A stretch of DNA of 64,000 nt from CAWGXG01 sp963826505 (GCA_963826505.1 CAWGXG010000007.1:124001-188000), one strand, 5' to 3'. Counted from the first letter of the stretch, positions 35,403 to 45,649 are shown. The notes: generated by a model from the sequence alone, not told the origin. Numbers and translations: made by a program.

Positions 35403-37232
35403 ATGCGTGTGGTGAACGGGTTACGTCGGCGGCTGCGCTTGTTTTCGACGCTGAGTTTCGTATGGGAGAGCGCGCCGCACTGGACCGTAGCGAATATTGC
35501 GCTGACGGTGGTTCAGGGCATCCTCCCGCTGGCATCGCTGTATCTGATGAAGGTGTTTGTCGATCGCGTCACCGTGGGCGCCACGGGCAACGTCGCCATC
35601 AGCGATGCGTTTAGCGGCGTGGTGGTCGTCGTCGTGTGGATGGGCGGGCTGGCGATCCTCAGCGCACTGGTGGGTTTGCTGGGGACCTGGATCAATACGA
35701 ACCAATCCATGCTAGTCACTGATCACATGCAAGATATCATCCACGCGCAGTCGATCGCGGTCGACATGGAGTACTACGAAAATCCCGACTTTTACGACAA
35801 GCTGCAACGCGCCCAACGTGAAGCCCCGATGCGCCCGCTGCGCATTCTCAATAACCTGACGTCGTTGGGGCAAAACAGCCTGATGCTGGTCGGCGTGACC
35901 GGCCTGCTGCTGACGTTTCATTGGGCGATCGGGATCGTGCTGGCGCTGACGGTCCTACCCAGTTTTGTGATCCGAGTGCATTTCAACAGGGTGATGTATA
36001 AATGGCAGCGCGGACGCACCGAAACCCAGCGCATGTCGGGCTATTTGAACTGGCTGCTGATCGGCAACATCCACGCGAAGGAAATTCGCCTGTTCGACCT
36101 GGGCCAGATTTTGCTGGTACGTTTTCGCGAGATCCGGCGCTTGCTGCGCCAGGAACAGATTCAACTCACGCTGCGGCAGTCGCTGATGGGCTTCGGCGCG
36201 CAGGTGATCACGAGCGTCATGATTTACGGGTCGTACGCCTTCGTCGCCTATCAAACCCTGCAAGGCAGCGTCTCACTCGGCAGCCTCGTGATGTACTATC
36301 AGGCCCTCCAACGCGGTCAAAGCTCACTCAACCAGTTCTTAGGCGGGATCGCCGGGCTGGCTGAGGATAATCTTTTCGTGGCGGACCTGCACGAATTTCT
36401 GAATATCAAGCCCAAGATCGCGTCCCCCAGCGATCCGCAGCCTGTGCCCACGCCCATCAGCCACACGATCGAGTTTCGCCAGGTGAGCTTTGATTATCCG
36501 CTGGGCGCGCGCAAAGCGCTGGAAGCGATCGACCTGACCATCTATCCTGGGGAAAAGATCGCGCTGGTCGGAGAAAATGGATCGGGCAAGACGACGCTCA
36601 TCAAGCTGCTGTGCCGGTTATACGACCCGGTCGAAGGCAGCATCACGGTGGATGGCGTCGATCTGCGCGCGTTTGACGTAGTGGAGTGGCGGCGTCAGAT
36701 TGGCGTGATTCTTCAGGACTACGCCCAGTATAATTTCTCGGCTCGGGAAAACATCTGGTTCGGCAACATCGATCTCCCGCCGGATACGGCCGACATCGAC
36801 CTGGCAGCCCAACAGGCGGGCGCGGATGAAGTCCTGAGCCGCCTTCCCAACGGGTATGATACGATCCTGGGCAAGCTGTTCAAGGAAGGCGAGCAATTGA
36901 GCATTGGCGAATGGCAGAAGATCGCGCTGGCCCGCGCCTTTGTGCGCAACGCCCAGTTGATTGTCCTGGATGAGCCGACCAGCGCCCTGGATGCCCACGC
37001 CGAGCACCACGTCTTCGAACGCATCCACGAATTCGCCGCGGGCCGAACCGTCATTTTGATCAGCCACCGCTTTTCCACAGTGTACATGGCCGACCGGATC
37101 ATCGTCTTGGAACAGGGTCGCATCGTGGAGCAAGGCAGCCACGATGATCTGATGCAGATTCCCGATGGCAAATACCGGCGCATGTTCACCATTCAGGCCC
37201 AACATTACCGGTTGTCCAATGTCGGATATTAG
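35403..37232 (+). CDS. ABC transporter, fused permease and ATPase
   Basis: 609 residues. The N-terminal half has six membrane helices (about 28-300). The ATPase half (from about 355) has Walker A GENGSGKTT, the Q loop in VILQDYAQYNFS, the signature as QLSIGEWQK (a variant of LSGGQ with E and W), Walker B LIVLDEPTSALD, and the switch histidine ISHRF. It is a half-transporter that should work as a dimer. The substrate cannot be read; relatives export lipids, peptides or drugs. ATG 35403 lacks a strong ribosome binding site. It precedes the beta-CASP nuclease gene by 20 bases, so the two may share a transcript. Confidence 0.93.
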   Translation: MRVVNGLRRRLRLFSTLSFVWESAPHWTVANIALTVVQGILPLASLYLMKVFVDRVTVGATGNVAISDAFSGVVVVVVWMGGLAILSALVGLLGTWINTNQSMLVTDHMQDIIHAQSIAVDMEYYENPDFYDKLQRAQREAPMRPLRILNNLTSLGQNSLMLVGVTGLLLTFHWAIGIVLALTVLPSFVIRVHFNRVMYKWQRGRTETQRMSGYLNWLLIGNIHAKEIRLFDLGQILLVRFREIRRLLRQEQIQLTLRQSLMGFGAQVITSVMIYGSYAFVAYQTLQGSVSLGSLVMYYQALQRGQSSLNQFLGGIAGLAEDNLFVADLHEFLNIKPKIASPSDPQPVPTPISHTIEFRQVSFDYPLGARKALEAIDLTIYPGEKIALVGENGSGKTTLIKLLCRLYDPVEGSITVDGVDLRAFDVVEWRRQIGVILQDYAQYNFSARENIWFGNIDLPPDTADIDLAAQQAGADEVLSRLPNGYDTILGKLFKEGEQLSIGEWQKIALARAFVRNAQLIVLDEPTSALDAHAEHHVFERIHEFAAGRTVILISHRFSTVYMADRIIVLEQGRIVEQGSHDDLMQIPDGKYRRMFTIQAQHYRLSNVGY

Positions 37233-37252
37233 AAACAGGAAGAAGTGATCCC

Positions 37253-40195
37253 ATGCAGTTGACGTTTCTCGGTGGAGCGGACGAAGTCGGCGCGAGCAGC
37301 ACCCTGATTAAGATCGGCGGCAAGACGATCCTGGTGGATGCCGGGATTCGCATCTCACCGCGCAGCAATCGCGGGATCGCCAACGACCAGCTTCCCGATC
37401 TGCGCCCGATCAGCGAGGCGGGCGGCCCGGATATGATCCTGGTCACGCACGCGCACACCGATCACACCGGCGCGCTGCCGCTGGTCGTCGAGCAATACCC
37501 ACACGTGCCGGTCCTGGCCACGCGGCCCACCGTCGAGCTGGTGCGCATTCTCCAGGCGGACGCGCAGCGCATCATGCAGAGCAAACAAGAGCAGGAAGGC
37601 GAGCTGCCGTTGTTTGACGAGATCGCCGCCGACCGGCTGATGAATGCCTTCCAGCCGGTGGAATTCCGCCAGCCGGTCCGGCTAGGTGAGCATCTTCAGG
37701 TGACGTATTACCCGGCGGGACATATCGCGGGCGCGGCACTGCTGGTGCTGGAAAGTGACGAGGGCGTGCTGGTCATGTCGGGCGACCTGTCGCTGAGCGC
37801 GCAGCGGGCTGTGGTCAGCGCGGCGCTGCCCAACATCAAAGCGGACGCGCTGGTCCTGGAAAGCACCTACGGCGGGAAACTGCACGCCAACCGCGTCGCG
37901 GAAGAAAAACGCCTGATCGACACCCTGATCCAGATCACCGAACAAGGCGGCAAAGCGCTGATCCCGGCCTTCGCGTTGGGGCGCGCGCAAGAAGTCTTGC
38001 AGATTCTGCTGGCCTTCCGCGACCAGCTCAACGTGCCCGTCTACGCGGACGGCATGGTGCGCGCGGTGTGCCGGGCCTATGCTACCTTCGCGCCGGAGCT
38101 GCCAGCCCGCACAACTCAGTTGGCGGGCGAAGACGCGCTCTTTTTCCGCAAGAATATCCAGCAGATCAATTCCGCCACGCAGCGCGCCGAGATCGCGGCC
38201 AGCGATGGACCGGCGGTGATCGTCGCCAGCAGCGGTATGCTGACCGGCGGCGCGTCGGTCGCTTACGCCAAAGCGCTGGCGGGTGATGCGCGCAACGCGA
38301 TTCTACTCACGGGCTATCAGGACGAGGAAGCGCCGGGCCGCTTCTTACAGCGCACCCTGGACCGGCACGCGGCGGGCGAAGCCATCACCCTGCGGCTGGA
38401 TGACCAAGCCGTGACGCTGCGCTGTGCGTTGGGCACCTATGCGCTGTCCGCGCACGCCGACGAAGCCGAATTGATCACCGTGGCCGACGCGCTCGGCGCG
38501 GAAGAAATCATGCTGGTCCACGGCGATCCCGGTGCGCGGCACAGCCTGGCGACGAATCTACGCCAGCGCCAGAAACACGTCCAGACCCCCAAGATCGGCC
38601 AGACGATCACGTTCAGTTTTGGGGCGCGCCCGTGGGCGTTGGGACAGGTCAAAGGTGGCGCGGAAACACGGCCCCTGGATCCCCACGAACTGTGGGAACA
38701 GGTCAAAGCGCAGGCGGGCAATTTCTACAGCGCGGGCGAGATCGCGCGCATGTGGTGGGGCAAGACAGACAAGGCGCAGGAACGCGAAGTAGTGCGCGTC
38801 CTGACCGCGGAGCCGGTCTATTTCGCGCCGGATTGGCGGCGGCACGATGTGTTTTGTGTGCATACCGCCGAACAGGTCAGCCGGGCGCAGCGCCAGCGCG
38901 CGATCATGTTGGCGCATCCGGGGTTGGTCGGGCAGTTGATCGTGCTGCGCGACAGCAACAACCGGCCCCGGATCGGCGTGGTTACCGACGCCAGCGCCGA
39001 CGCGTTCGAGGCGCGCGTACACAACGCCCGAGGCACGCACTATCCCGCCGACGCATTGGTCTGGGCGGTCGCGCCCTGGCACGACTTCCCCATCGATCAG
39101 GAGGCCGGGAGAGCCAAGCTCAGCACGATCGCGCAGCAGGCGCAGACCTTGCAAGATGTGCTGCTGCCGTTGGAGCTGCGCCAATCGCTGGTCGCGTCGG
39201 GCAAAGCAGTGGACCCGGCCACCCTGCATCCCGCGACCGTGCCCGAAGGAACTGCCCCGGAGATCGTGCGGCTGGCGGTCGTGCTGGCCCTGACACGCGA
39301 CGGCGCGATCTGGACGCCGGAGGGGTTGGCTCCGCAGCGCGCGCTGCAAAATGAGCCGGTGGAGCAAAACCAGGCGCGCGAAACGGCGCTGGCGCTGTTC
39401 CCGCCAGAAGCCCGTCTGCGCAAAGTGGGCATGGAGGTGCTGCGGCGGCGCATCACGCTCTATTTCGATTTTCCGGCCGTCGCCGCCAAACAGTACGCGG
39501 ATCAGGTCGAGCAGGTCATCGACCAGACCGGCTGGGACGTGGTGCTCAGTCCCCAGATCAACCAACAGGCGTTAGGGCTGGCCGTGTCGGACGTCCTGCC
39601 GCCCGAGGCGCGCATCGTCAAAGGGCCGTCGTTCCACATGGACCGGCGCGAAGTGCAGGTCGAGGTCGACGCGCCCGGCGACTTCACGCCCGTGGAAGAG
39701 GCCTACCGGGCGCAGACTGGCTTCCGCCTGATCGTCACACGCCCAGGCGAGCCGGTGCCGGTCTCCGCGCCAACCCAGACCGCGATCGCCGCACCATCCT
39801 CCAGCGCACAGATGGAGATCAACGCGGCCTACGGCGTGATTCGCGCGGCGCTGGACGCGCACGGGCTGTACAAAACCAGCCTCAAAGGCGGACAGATTGT
39901 CCTGACGTTCATCTCGCCGCAGGTCGGTGAGCGCCACGAAGAGACGATCCGCCAGCTCGCCCAGCAAACCGGCTATGCGCTCAGCATTCATCCGCACCCG
40001 AACCAGCAGCAAATTCTGCTGGTCGCGCAGCAGTTGATGCGCGATGCCGGATGGTCGATCCGCAAAGGGCCGGGCATTCATACCGACCGGGGCGCGATTT
40101 CGGTCAGCCTGACCGCCGCACCTGATGCGGATGTGGCGGCCCGTGTGATGGCGCAGTTGGAAGAAAAAACGGGTTACCAACTGATCATCGGCTGA
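37253..40195 (+). CDS. Beta-CASP metallo-beta-lactamase-fold nuclease with duplicated C-terminal domain
   Basis: 980 residues. The first 450 are an MBL/beta-CASP RNase (CPSF73/RNase J relatives): TFLGGADEVGASSTLI, the zinc motif THAHTDHTG, AGHIAGAALLV, SGDLS, then beta-CASP motifs ALIPAFALGRAQEVL, VASSGMLTGG and the histidine in LSAHADEAELI. Residues 450-720 form an extension that I do not recognise, with helix-rich segments. The end holds two copies of a domain of about 100 residues (732-830 and 881-980), each with an NQQ motif, a KGPxxHxDR motif and a closing TGFRLIV/TGYQLII. Such ends are not part of standard RNase J. Probably an RNA-processing enzyme; target unknown. AGGAAG precedes ATG. 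Confidence 0.88.
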   Translation: MQLTFLGGADEVGASSTLIKIGGKTILVDAGIRISPRSNRGIANDQLPDLRPISEAGGPDMILVTHAHTDHTGALPLVVEQYPHVPVLATRPTVELVRILQADAQRIMQSKQEQEGELPLFDEIAADRLMNAFQPVEFRQPVRLGEHLQVTYYPAGHIAGAALLVLESDEGVLVMSGDLSLSAQRAVVSAALPNIKADALVLESTYGGKLHANRVAEEKRLIDTLIQITEQGGKALIPAFALGRAQEVLQILLAFRDQLNVPVYADGMVRAVCRAYATFAPELPARTTQLAGEDALFFRKNIQQINSATQRAEIAASDGPAVIVASSGMLTGGASVAYAKALAGDARNAILLTGYQDEEAPGRFLQRTLDRHAAGEAITLRLDDQAVTLRCALGTYALSAHADEAELITVADALGAEEIMLVHGDPGARHSLATNLRQRQKHVQTPKIGQTITFSFGARPWALGQVKGGAETRPLDPHELWEQVKAQAGNFYSAGEIARMWWGKTDKAQEREVVRVLTAEPVYFAPDWRRHDVFCVHTAEQVSRAQRQRAIMLAHPGLVGQLIVLRDSNNRPRIGVVTDASADAFEARVHNARGTHYPADALVWAVAPWHDFPIDQEAGRAKLSTIAQQAQTLQDVLLPLELRQSLVASGKAVDPATLHPATVPEGTAPEIVRLAVVLALTRDGAIWTPEGLAPQRALQNEPVEQNQARETALALFPPEARLRKVGMEVLRRRITLYFDFPAVAAKQYADQVEQVIDQTGWDVVLSPQINQQALGLAVSDVLPPEARIVKGPSFHMDRREVQVEVDAPGDFTPVEEAYRAQTGFRLIVTRPGEPVPVSAPTQTAIAAPSSSAQMEINAAYGVIRAALDAHGLYKTSLKGGQIVLTFISPQVGERHEETIRQLAQQTGYALSIHPHPNQQQILLVAQQLMRDAGWSIRKGPGIHTDRGAISVSLTAAPDADVAARVMAQLEEKTGYQLIIG

Positions 40196-40215
40196 GCGCG
40201 GCCCGCGCCAGCTAC

Positions 40216-41643
40216 TTACCCAAACTTGTAGGCGCGCTTCGCCAGCCCGTACGCCGTTTCATAGGCCATCGCCGCGGCGTCATCCATATCAATGATCCCG
40301 CGCACGACCAGCCCGGCGATCCAGTTAACGCTGGCGCGCCGCCACAGGTCGTGCCGCGCCGGGATCGAGGGGAAGGCCCGCGTGTCGTCGTTGAAGCCAA
40401 CCGTGTTGTACAGCCCCGCCGTCTCGATCACCGCGTCGAAGTAGCGCGCCATGCCGTTCAGGCTGTCGTAGAACCACCAGGGCGGCCCGAGGCGCAGCGC
40501 GGGATAGTGCCCCACCAGCGGAGCTAACTCGCGCGAATACGTCGCCTCGTCCAGCGTGAACAGAATCAACGTCAGGCGCGGATCGGTCGCGTAGGCGTTG
40601 AGCAGCGGTTGCAGCCCGCGTGTGAACTCGGTGGCAAGCGGAATATCTGCGCCTTTGTCGGTCCCAAACCGCTCGTAGATGGCGGTATTGTGGTTGCGGT
40701 ACGAGCCGATGTGCAACTGCATCACCAGCCCGTCCTCGACGCCCATGCGCGCCAGCTCGATCAGCATGTGAGCGGTGAAGCGCGCCGCGTCGTCGGGTCT
40801 GGATTCGCCGCGCAGCGCCCGCGCGAAGATCGCTTCGGCCTCTGCCGTTGAGAGGCGCTCTGTGTAGGCAGTAGGCGCAGCGTGATCGGTGGCGCGAGCG
40901 CCCATCGCCTTGAAGAAGGCACGCCGGTTTTCGAGCGCGCGGATGAAGGCGGCGAAGCTGTCCACGCTGATCCCGCTGGCTGCGCTTAACGCGTCGATCG
41001 AGGCGCGCCAGCCGTCCGTCGACAGGTTGACGACCGCGTCCGGACGGAAGGTCGGACGTACCACCCCCGTCCAGCCGGAGTCACGGATCGCCTGGTGCTG
41101 ATCGAGCGGATCGGTGGCCGTGTCGGTCGTACACAGCACCTCGATATTGAAGCGCTCGAACAGCGCGCGCGGTTGGAATTCCGGCGCGGCCAGCCGTTCC
41201 GCGATCTGATCGTAGATGGCCTGGGCCGTCTCGCTGGTCAGCTTGTCGTCGATGCCTAGCACGAGCTTGAACTCGTACGCCAGCCACTGCCCGGTGGGCG
41301 TGCCCCGGAACAGGTGATAATGATCGGCGAAGGTCTGCCAGATCTTGCGGTGATCCGTCTCGACCGGACCGCCATCCCGGCGCGGGATGCCCAGCGACTC
41401 CAGCGGCACGCCCTGCGAGTACAACATGCGAAATACATAATGATCCGGGATAATAAGCATCTCGGTTGGAGAACCGAACGTGTACGCCGGGTCGGCGAAC
41501 AGGCGCGGGTCCACGTGCCCGTGCGGGCAGAGCAGCGGCAGATCGCGCACGTCCGCGTAGAGCTGTTGGGCGATGTCCTTTTGACGTGTGTCCGGGCCAA
41601 AATAGCGATCGTCGGGCAAAAGTATCTTCGGATGGTCAGGCAT
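40216..41643 (-). CDS. uxaC: Glucuronate isomerase
   Basis: Converts D-glucuronate to D-fructuronate and D-galacturonate to D-tagaturonate. The family motifs are clear: LPLLCPHGHVDPRLFAD near the N-terminus, EVLCTTDTATDPLDQH, and GLVMQLHIGSYRNHN. 475 residues from ATG 41643 (usual about 470), with AGGAGG nine bases upstream; the longer frame to 41691 is unlikely. It diverges from uxaE, and the palindrome between them could control both. Confidence 0.97.
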   Translation of the reverse strand: MPDHPKILLPDDRYFGPDTRQKDIAQQLYADVRDLPLLCPHGHVDPRLFADPAYTFGSPTEMLIIPDHYVFRMLYSQGVPLESLGIPRRDGGPVETDHRKIWQTFADHYHLFRGTPTGQWLAYEFKLVLGIDDKLTSETAQAIYDQIAERLAAPEFQPRALFERFNIEVLCTTDTATDPLDQHQAIRDSGWTGVVRPTFRPDAVVNLSTDGWRASIDALSAASGISVDSFAAFIRALENRRAFFKAMGARATDHAAPTAYTERLSTAEAEAIFARALRGESRPDDAARFTAHMLIELARMGVEDGLVMQLHIGSYRNHNTAIYERFGTDKGADIPLATEFTRGLQPLLNAYATDPRLTLILFTLDEATYSRELAPLVGHYPALRLGPPWWFYDSLNGMARYFDAVIETAGLYNTVGFNDDTRAFPSIPARHDLWRRASVNWIAGLVVRGIIDMDDAAAMAYETAYGLAKRAYKFG

Positions 41644-41732
41644 GGGAAAAAACCTCCTGAGTGTTACGCGCGAGCAGTCACACAGGCCCAACGCCGTCGC
41701 TGACTTGACAGACGTTGGGGTTAGGTGTTAAC

Positions 41733-41746
41733 TGTAATCGATTACA
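41733..41746. promoter_or_regulatory. Perfect palindromic operator between uxaC and uxaE
   Basis: TGTAATCGATTACA is a perfect 14-base inverted repeat centred between two hexuronate genes that diverge. A minus-strand TATAAT (41746-41751) adjoins it, so a bound regulator would block uxaC; a TTGACA lies at 41705-41710 on the plus strand. The form resembles LacI- or GntR-type operators. No regulator gene is adjacent. Confidence 0.65.
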
Positions 41747-41816
41747 TTATAGCACGCTTCGACCGGCGCGCTGGCCGGTTGCGGTTGGGTTTTTAGACCA
41801 TATGAAGGGGTTTTTG

Positions 41817-43176
41817 ATGACCGAATATACGTTGATCCACACGGCACGCGGCGACCGGCTGCGCATCACAGGTAGCCTGCCAGACGGATTTCACGGTGAA
41901 CAAGAAGGCAGCGCCTGGCTCTGCCCCCTGGATGCACCTAACGCTGCCGCGCTGCGCCGCGCGCTGCCCTGGTCCGCGCCAGTACCAGTTGGCGCGCGGA
42001 AATCCATCGGCTGCGGCGACCGGCTCGGGCTGGCAACGGCGGGCCACGTGTTGGCCGTGCGCGAGGGCGATATGTTCCCGGTCTTCGCCCAACAGTCGAT
42101 CCGCGAGATGACGCGCTCACGCCGATCCGCCCAGGACGTGCTGGATGACGCGACGTGGGGCGTCCTTGCGGCGGATTACCGCAGCGGGTTTGGCTGCGAC
42201 GCCGACCACCTCAAAACAACCGAGGACATTGATCGCTGTGTGGACGCGGGCTATGTGGGTTTCACGCTCGATCCCGGCGCCTATGTAGACAATGCCGCCC
42301 ACACCGACGATCTCGCCGACGCTGCGCGAGAAATACGCCGCGCTGCCCTGGGACACCCTCAACACGACGCCCGAAGCCCTGCATGACAGCAACGTGGGCG
42401 CGTCGCCTGCCGGAGAGATCAGCGAGTCCGACCTGCTGCGCGCGGCCTGCAAATACGGCGTGGCGCTGGCCGAAGTGACCCGGCTGGCGCAGCATGTCGC
42501 CGATCGCATGGCGGGCCAACCGTACGATCTCGAAGTCTCCGTGGACGAAACCGACACGCCCACCAGCCCGCAAGAACACGTCGTCATCGCGTTGGCGCTG
42601 CTGCGGCTGGGCGTGCCGTTTGGCGGACTTGCACCGCGTTTCGTGGGCCGTTTTGAAAAAGGCGTGGACTATATCGGCGATCTGGACTCATTCGAAGCGG
42701 ACTTCGCCCTGCACGCCCAGATCGCGCGCGCGCTGGGGCCTTACAAAATGAGCATTCACTCCGGCTCGGATAAATTCAGCCTGTACCCGATCATCGCCCG
42801 GCATTCTGGCGAACATGTCCATCTCAAAACGGCAGGCACGAGTTGGGTTGAGGCGCTGCGCGTGATCGCCGAGTATGATCGCGATCTGTTCCGCGCTATG
42901 CTGGCCGCCGCCTGCGAGCGTTACCCGGCCGACCGCGCCAGTTATCATGTGTCCGCCGAAGTGGCGCGCATCCCACCCACGGACGACGACGCCGCGCTGC
43001 CCGATCTGCTGGACCAGTTCGACGCACGGCAGATCATGCACGTCACGTTTGGGTCGCTGCTGGACCAGTTCCGCGATCCGCTGTATGCCGTGCTGCACGC
43101 CCATCAAGACACCTATCACGCCGTGCTCAAACGCCATTTCGACCGGCATATCCAGCCGTTCAGTGCCGCCCCGTGA
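41817..43176 (+). CDS. uxaE: Tagaturonate epimerase (frameshifted)
   Basis: Interconverts D-tagaturonate and D-fructuronate, joining the galacturonate and glucuronate routes. First frame: MTEYTLIHTARGDRLRI ... FGCDADHLKTTEDIDRCVDAGYVGFTLDPGAYV. Second frame: LREKYAALPWDTL ... LEVSVDETDTPTSPQEHVVIALAL ... FEKGVDYIGDLDSFEADF ... MSIHSGSDKFSLYPII ... HLKTAGTSWVEALRVIA, all characteristic of the UxaE family. The frames join near 42320. About 453 residues. AAGGGG at 41805-41810 fits ATG 41817, rather than ATG 41802. Being next to uxaC supports the call. Confidence 0.9.
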
Positions 43177-43200
43177 GTGCGTTATTCGCAAGGATAAGCG

Positions 43201-44488
43201 ATGACATTTCCAGCAAGCCGGGTCATTCCGTCACGCGCGCAAGTCTGGCTGGATAATCGCGCCGATCAGTGGATGCCCGCCCTGAAATGGGGGCTGGGCG
43301 CGGCGCTGGCGCTGCGCGTGGCGTTGATGGCCTGGATGGCGCTGGTCTGGCTGGTGATCAGCCGTTGGATCGACAAGCCCGCCGATCTGAATAACACGAT
43401 CGAGCGCCATTTGCCGCCGCTCAACGCGGTCGAACAGATCATCTTCGGCGTGTGGCGGCGCTGGGATGCCACCATGTACCTGGAACTGGCGCGGCATGGC
43501 TACACGCTCAGCGACCCGGGCCCGAGCGTGTTCGGCCCGCTGGCTCCCCTGCTGTTCCGCACGCTGGACGTGCTGCTGCCGGGGCCGGTCGATCTGGCGG
43601 CGATGGTGATCGAAACGCTGGCGTTTGGACTCGGGCTGGCGCTGCTCTACCGGCTGTGCGAGGTGTATTACGGGGATGCGGCGCTGGGTCGCCGTGCGGT
43701 ACTGCTGACGGTCCTACTGCCCAACGCCTATTTTTTCCTCGCGCCGCAGTCGGACGGCCTCTACTATTTCCTTTCGATCGCCACTTTCTACGCGGCAATC
43801 GTCCGGCGCTGGACGTGGGCGGGCGTGTTCGGCTTTTTGGCGACGCTGGCCCGCCAACAAGGAGCCGCGCTGGTGGGTGTCGTCGGGCTGATGCTGCTGC
43901 TCGAGGCGCTGGAGTTCGCAGCCTGACCCGCGCCGCTGGTCGTTCCGCCAATGGATCGCGCTGGCGCGGAAGGCCGCGCCGCTGGCCCTCATCCCGGCGG
44001 GAGCGGCGCTGTTCACCGCCTACCGTGCCTGGCGCGGTTTCCCGTCTCTGACTGCCGTCTATCACGACGAGTCCTACATTTTCTTCGTCAATCCGCTGGA
44101 AGGGCTGCGCCTCAACCTGGTATGGATGGCGCATCACACGCCCAAATGGATCGGCGAAATCGACCTGTGGGCGGTGCTGCTGTGCCCGGTGTTGGCCGTG
44201 TGGATGTTGCGTTACCCGCAGCACCGGCGGCTGCCACTGCTGGCCTACACCTGGGGTTTTGTGATCCTGTTCCTCATGAAAATGAATTGGGATTGGGGTG
44301 CGCACGACGAGGTGATCTTCTCGCAGAGCTTCGGGCGCTACGCGCTGGTCCTGTTCCCGCTGACAATCCTGGTCGCCGACCGGTCACGCTGGTGGCCGGA
44401 GCGCTTGAAACGCGCGATCCCCGTCCTGCTGGTCCTCGGCGTGCTGATCTGGAGCGCCCGGCACGTGATGGTGCTCAGCGGGCCGTAG
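43201..44488 (+). CDS. Mannosyltransferase-like integral membrane protein (frameshifted)
   Basis: About 429 residues with ten or so membrane helices. The first luminal loop holds FGVWRRWDATMYLELARHGY, the W-R-D-(A/S)-x-x-Y pattern of PIG-V/GPI mannosyltransferase-like GT-C enzymes, with the acidic catalytic residue. LLPNAYFFLAPQSDGLYYFLS follows. The first frame stops at 43926, and a second one starts at 43922 with PDPRRWSFRQWIALARK and ends ARHVMVLSGP. Bacterial relatives use polyprenyl-linked sugars; the acceptor is unknown. ATG follows a weak AAGG. It overlaps the convergent thioesterase gene by 14 bases. Confidence 0.8.
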
Positions 44489-45383
44489 CGCTGTCGGATC
44501 CGGAACCGTCCCACACGATGTTATCCGCAAAATCGGCGGCAAACTCCGGCGGAATGCGAATCGGGCGACCGGTGGCGAGATCGATCCACACCCAGACGAC
44601 ATGCGCCCGCACGACGAGCGCGCCATCCTCCACGCGCGTGATCGTGTAATTACGCACGGCGCTGGAATTCTTGGGCGAGGAAATCCAGGTTTGGATCTCC
44701 AGATCGTCATCGAGCCGGGCGGGCTGCTGGTACTCGATGCGATAGCGCCGCGCCACGATCCCAAACCCGGCCTCGAACATACGCGCCATCGGCCACTGGT
44801 GCGCCGCCGCAACCTGGACGCCCGCATCTTCGAGGTAAACCATGTACATCGCGTTGTTGACGTGTCCCGCGCCGTCGAGATCGCTCCACGCGACGCGACG
44901 CCGCAGCACGAACACGCCCGGCGGCGGGGGCGGCGCAGCGGGGAATGGCTCACGCCGGGGTCCTTCGGCGGGCAGTCCTTCGGGATAGAACGCGGCGATC
45001 ATCTCCGGCGGGACGGTGATTGGGCGTTCGGTGTCAGCATCGAGATAGACCCAGTCGGTGGTCGCCTCCGCGACGACGACGCCCGTGTCCGTGTGGCGGA
45101 GCTGGTAAGCGCGGCGCGACCGCACGCGGCGGAAATCCTCCACCCACGTTTTGACGATGACCGTATCCCCGTAGACCAACGGGTGCAGGTAGTTGATATC
45201 GGTTTCGCGCACGAACCAGCGGCGGTGCATGGCTTCATAGCGCGGCAGATCGTATCCGGCGGCGGCGGAAGCTTCCATCGCAGCCTGCTGCATGTAGCGC
45301 AGGTAGTTGGCGTGATTGACGTGCCCGTAGGGGTCACACTCGTAATGGCGCACGCGGAAGGCGCGCTCGTAAATCAGCGGCAT
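44475..45383 (-). CDS. Acyl-CoA thioesterase with two hotdog domains
   Basis: 302 residues made of two 4-hydroxybenzoyl-CoA-thioesterase-type hotdog domains. Domain 1 (1-135): RVRHYECDPYGHVNHANYLRYMQQ, then RRWFVRETDINYLHPLVYGD. Domain 2 (about 160-290): RVAWSDLDGAGHVNNAMYMVYLEDAG, then RYRIEYQQPARLDDDLEI. Each has the D-xx-GHVN catalytic pattern. A Pro-rich linker (PAAPPPPPG) separates them. Such fusions resemble acyl-ACP thioesterases. ATG 45383 has GAGG eight bases upstream. Likely acyl-CoA or acyl-ACP substrate; exact chain unknown. Confidence 0.85.
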   Translation of the reverse strand: MPLIYERAFRVRHYECDPYGHVNHANYLRYMQQAAMEASAAAGYDLPRYEAMHRRWFVRETDINYLHPLVYGDTVIVKTWVEDFRRVRSRRAYQLRHTDTGVVVAEATTDWVYLDADTERPITVPPEMIAAFYPEGLPAEGPRREPFPAAPPPPPGVFVLRRRVAWSDLDGAGHVNNAMYMVYLEDAGVQVAAAHQWPMARMFEAGFGIVARRYRIEYQQPARLDDDLEIQTWISSPKNSSAVRNYTITRVEDGALVVRAHVVWVWIDLATGRPIRIPPEFAADFADNIVWDGSGSDSATAR

Positions 45384-45490
45384 AGCAGTGTCCTCGGCGA
45401 ACAGTCCGGTCTGGTCCACGCGACAGGGCGCGGACGGCTCCCGGTTATAGCACACCGCCGCCGGGCTGACAACGCGTCAGGAGCAGAGGG

Positions 45491-45540
45491 GTCCACGGAG
45501 AAACGCAGAGCAAAAAAAGAGCACCACTGAGAAAATCCTT
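45491..45540. repeat. AGAG-rich intergenic repeat, second copy
   Basis: CCACGGAG, AACGCAGAG, AAGAGCACCACTGAG: the same kind of purine-rich tract as at 4734-4787. It lies in a 296-base spacer between the thioesterase and tetR genes. Confidence 0.4.
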
Positions 45541-45599
45541 TGAATCTCCGTTTCCTCGCCTTTCAGTCCGGTTTTACTCAGCGGCGTGTTCTTTCCTGC

Positions 45600-45649
45600 T
45601 TGACAGCGCGCCAAAACGCGATAGTATACGACTCGTCTACTCTTAGACG
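45600..45649 (+). promoter_or_regulatory. tetR promoter with palindromic operator
   Basis: TTGACA at 45600-45605 and TAGTAT at 45622-45627 form a possible promoter (16-base spacer). Just downstream CGTCTA-CTCT-TAGACG at 45634-45649 is a perfect 6-base inverted repeat with a 4-base centre. It is placed where a bound repressor would block the start of tetR-mmpL transcription. Confidence 0.55.
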
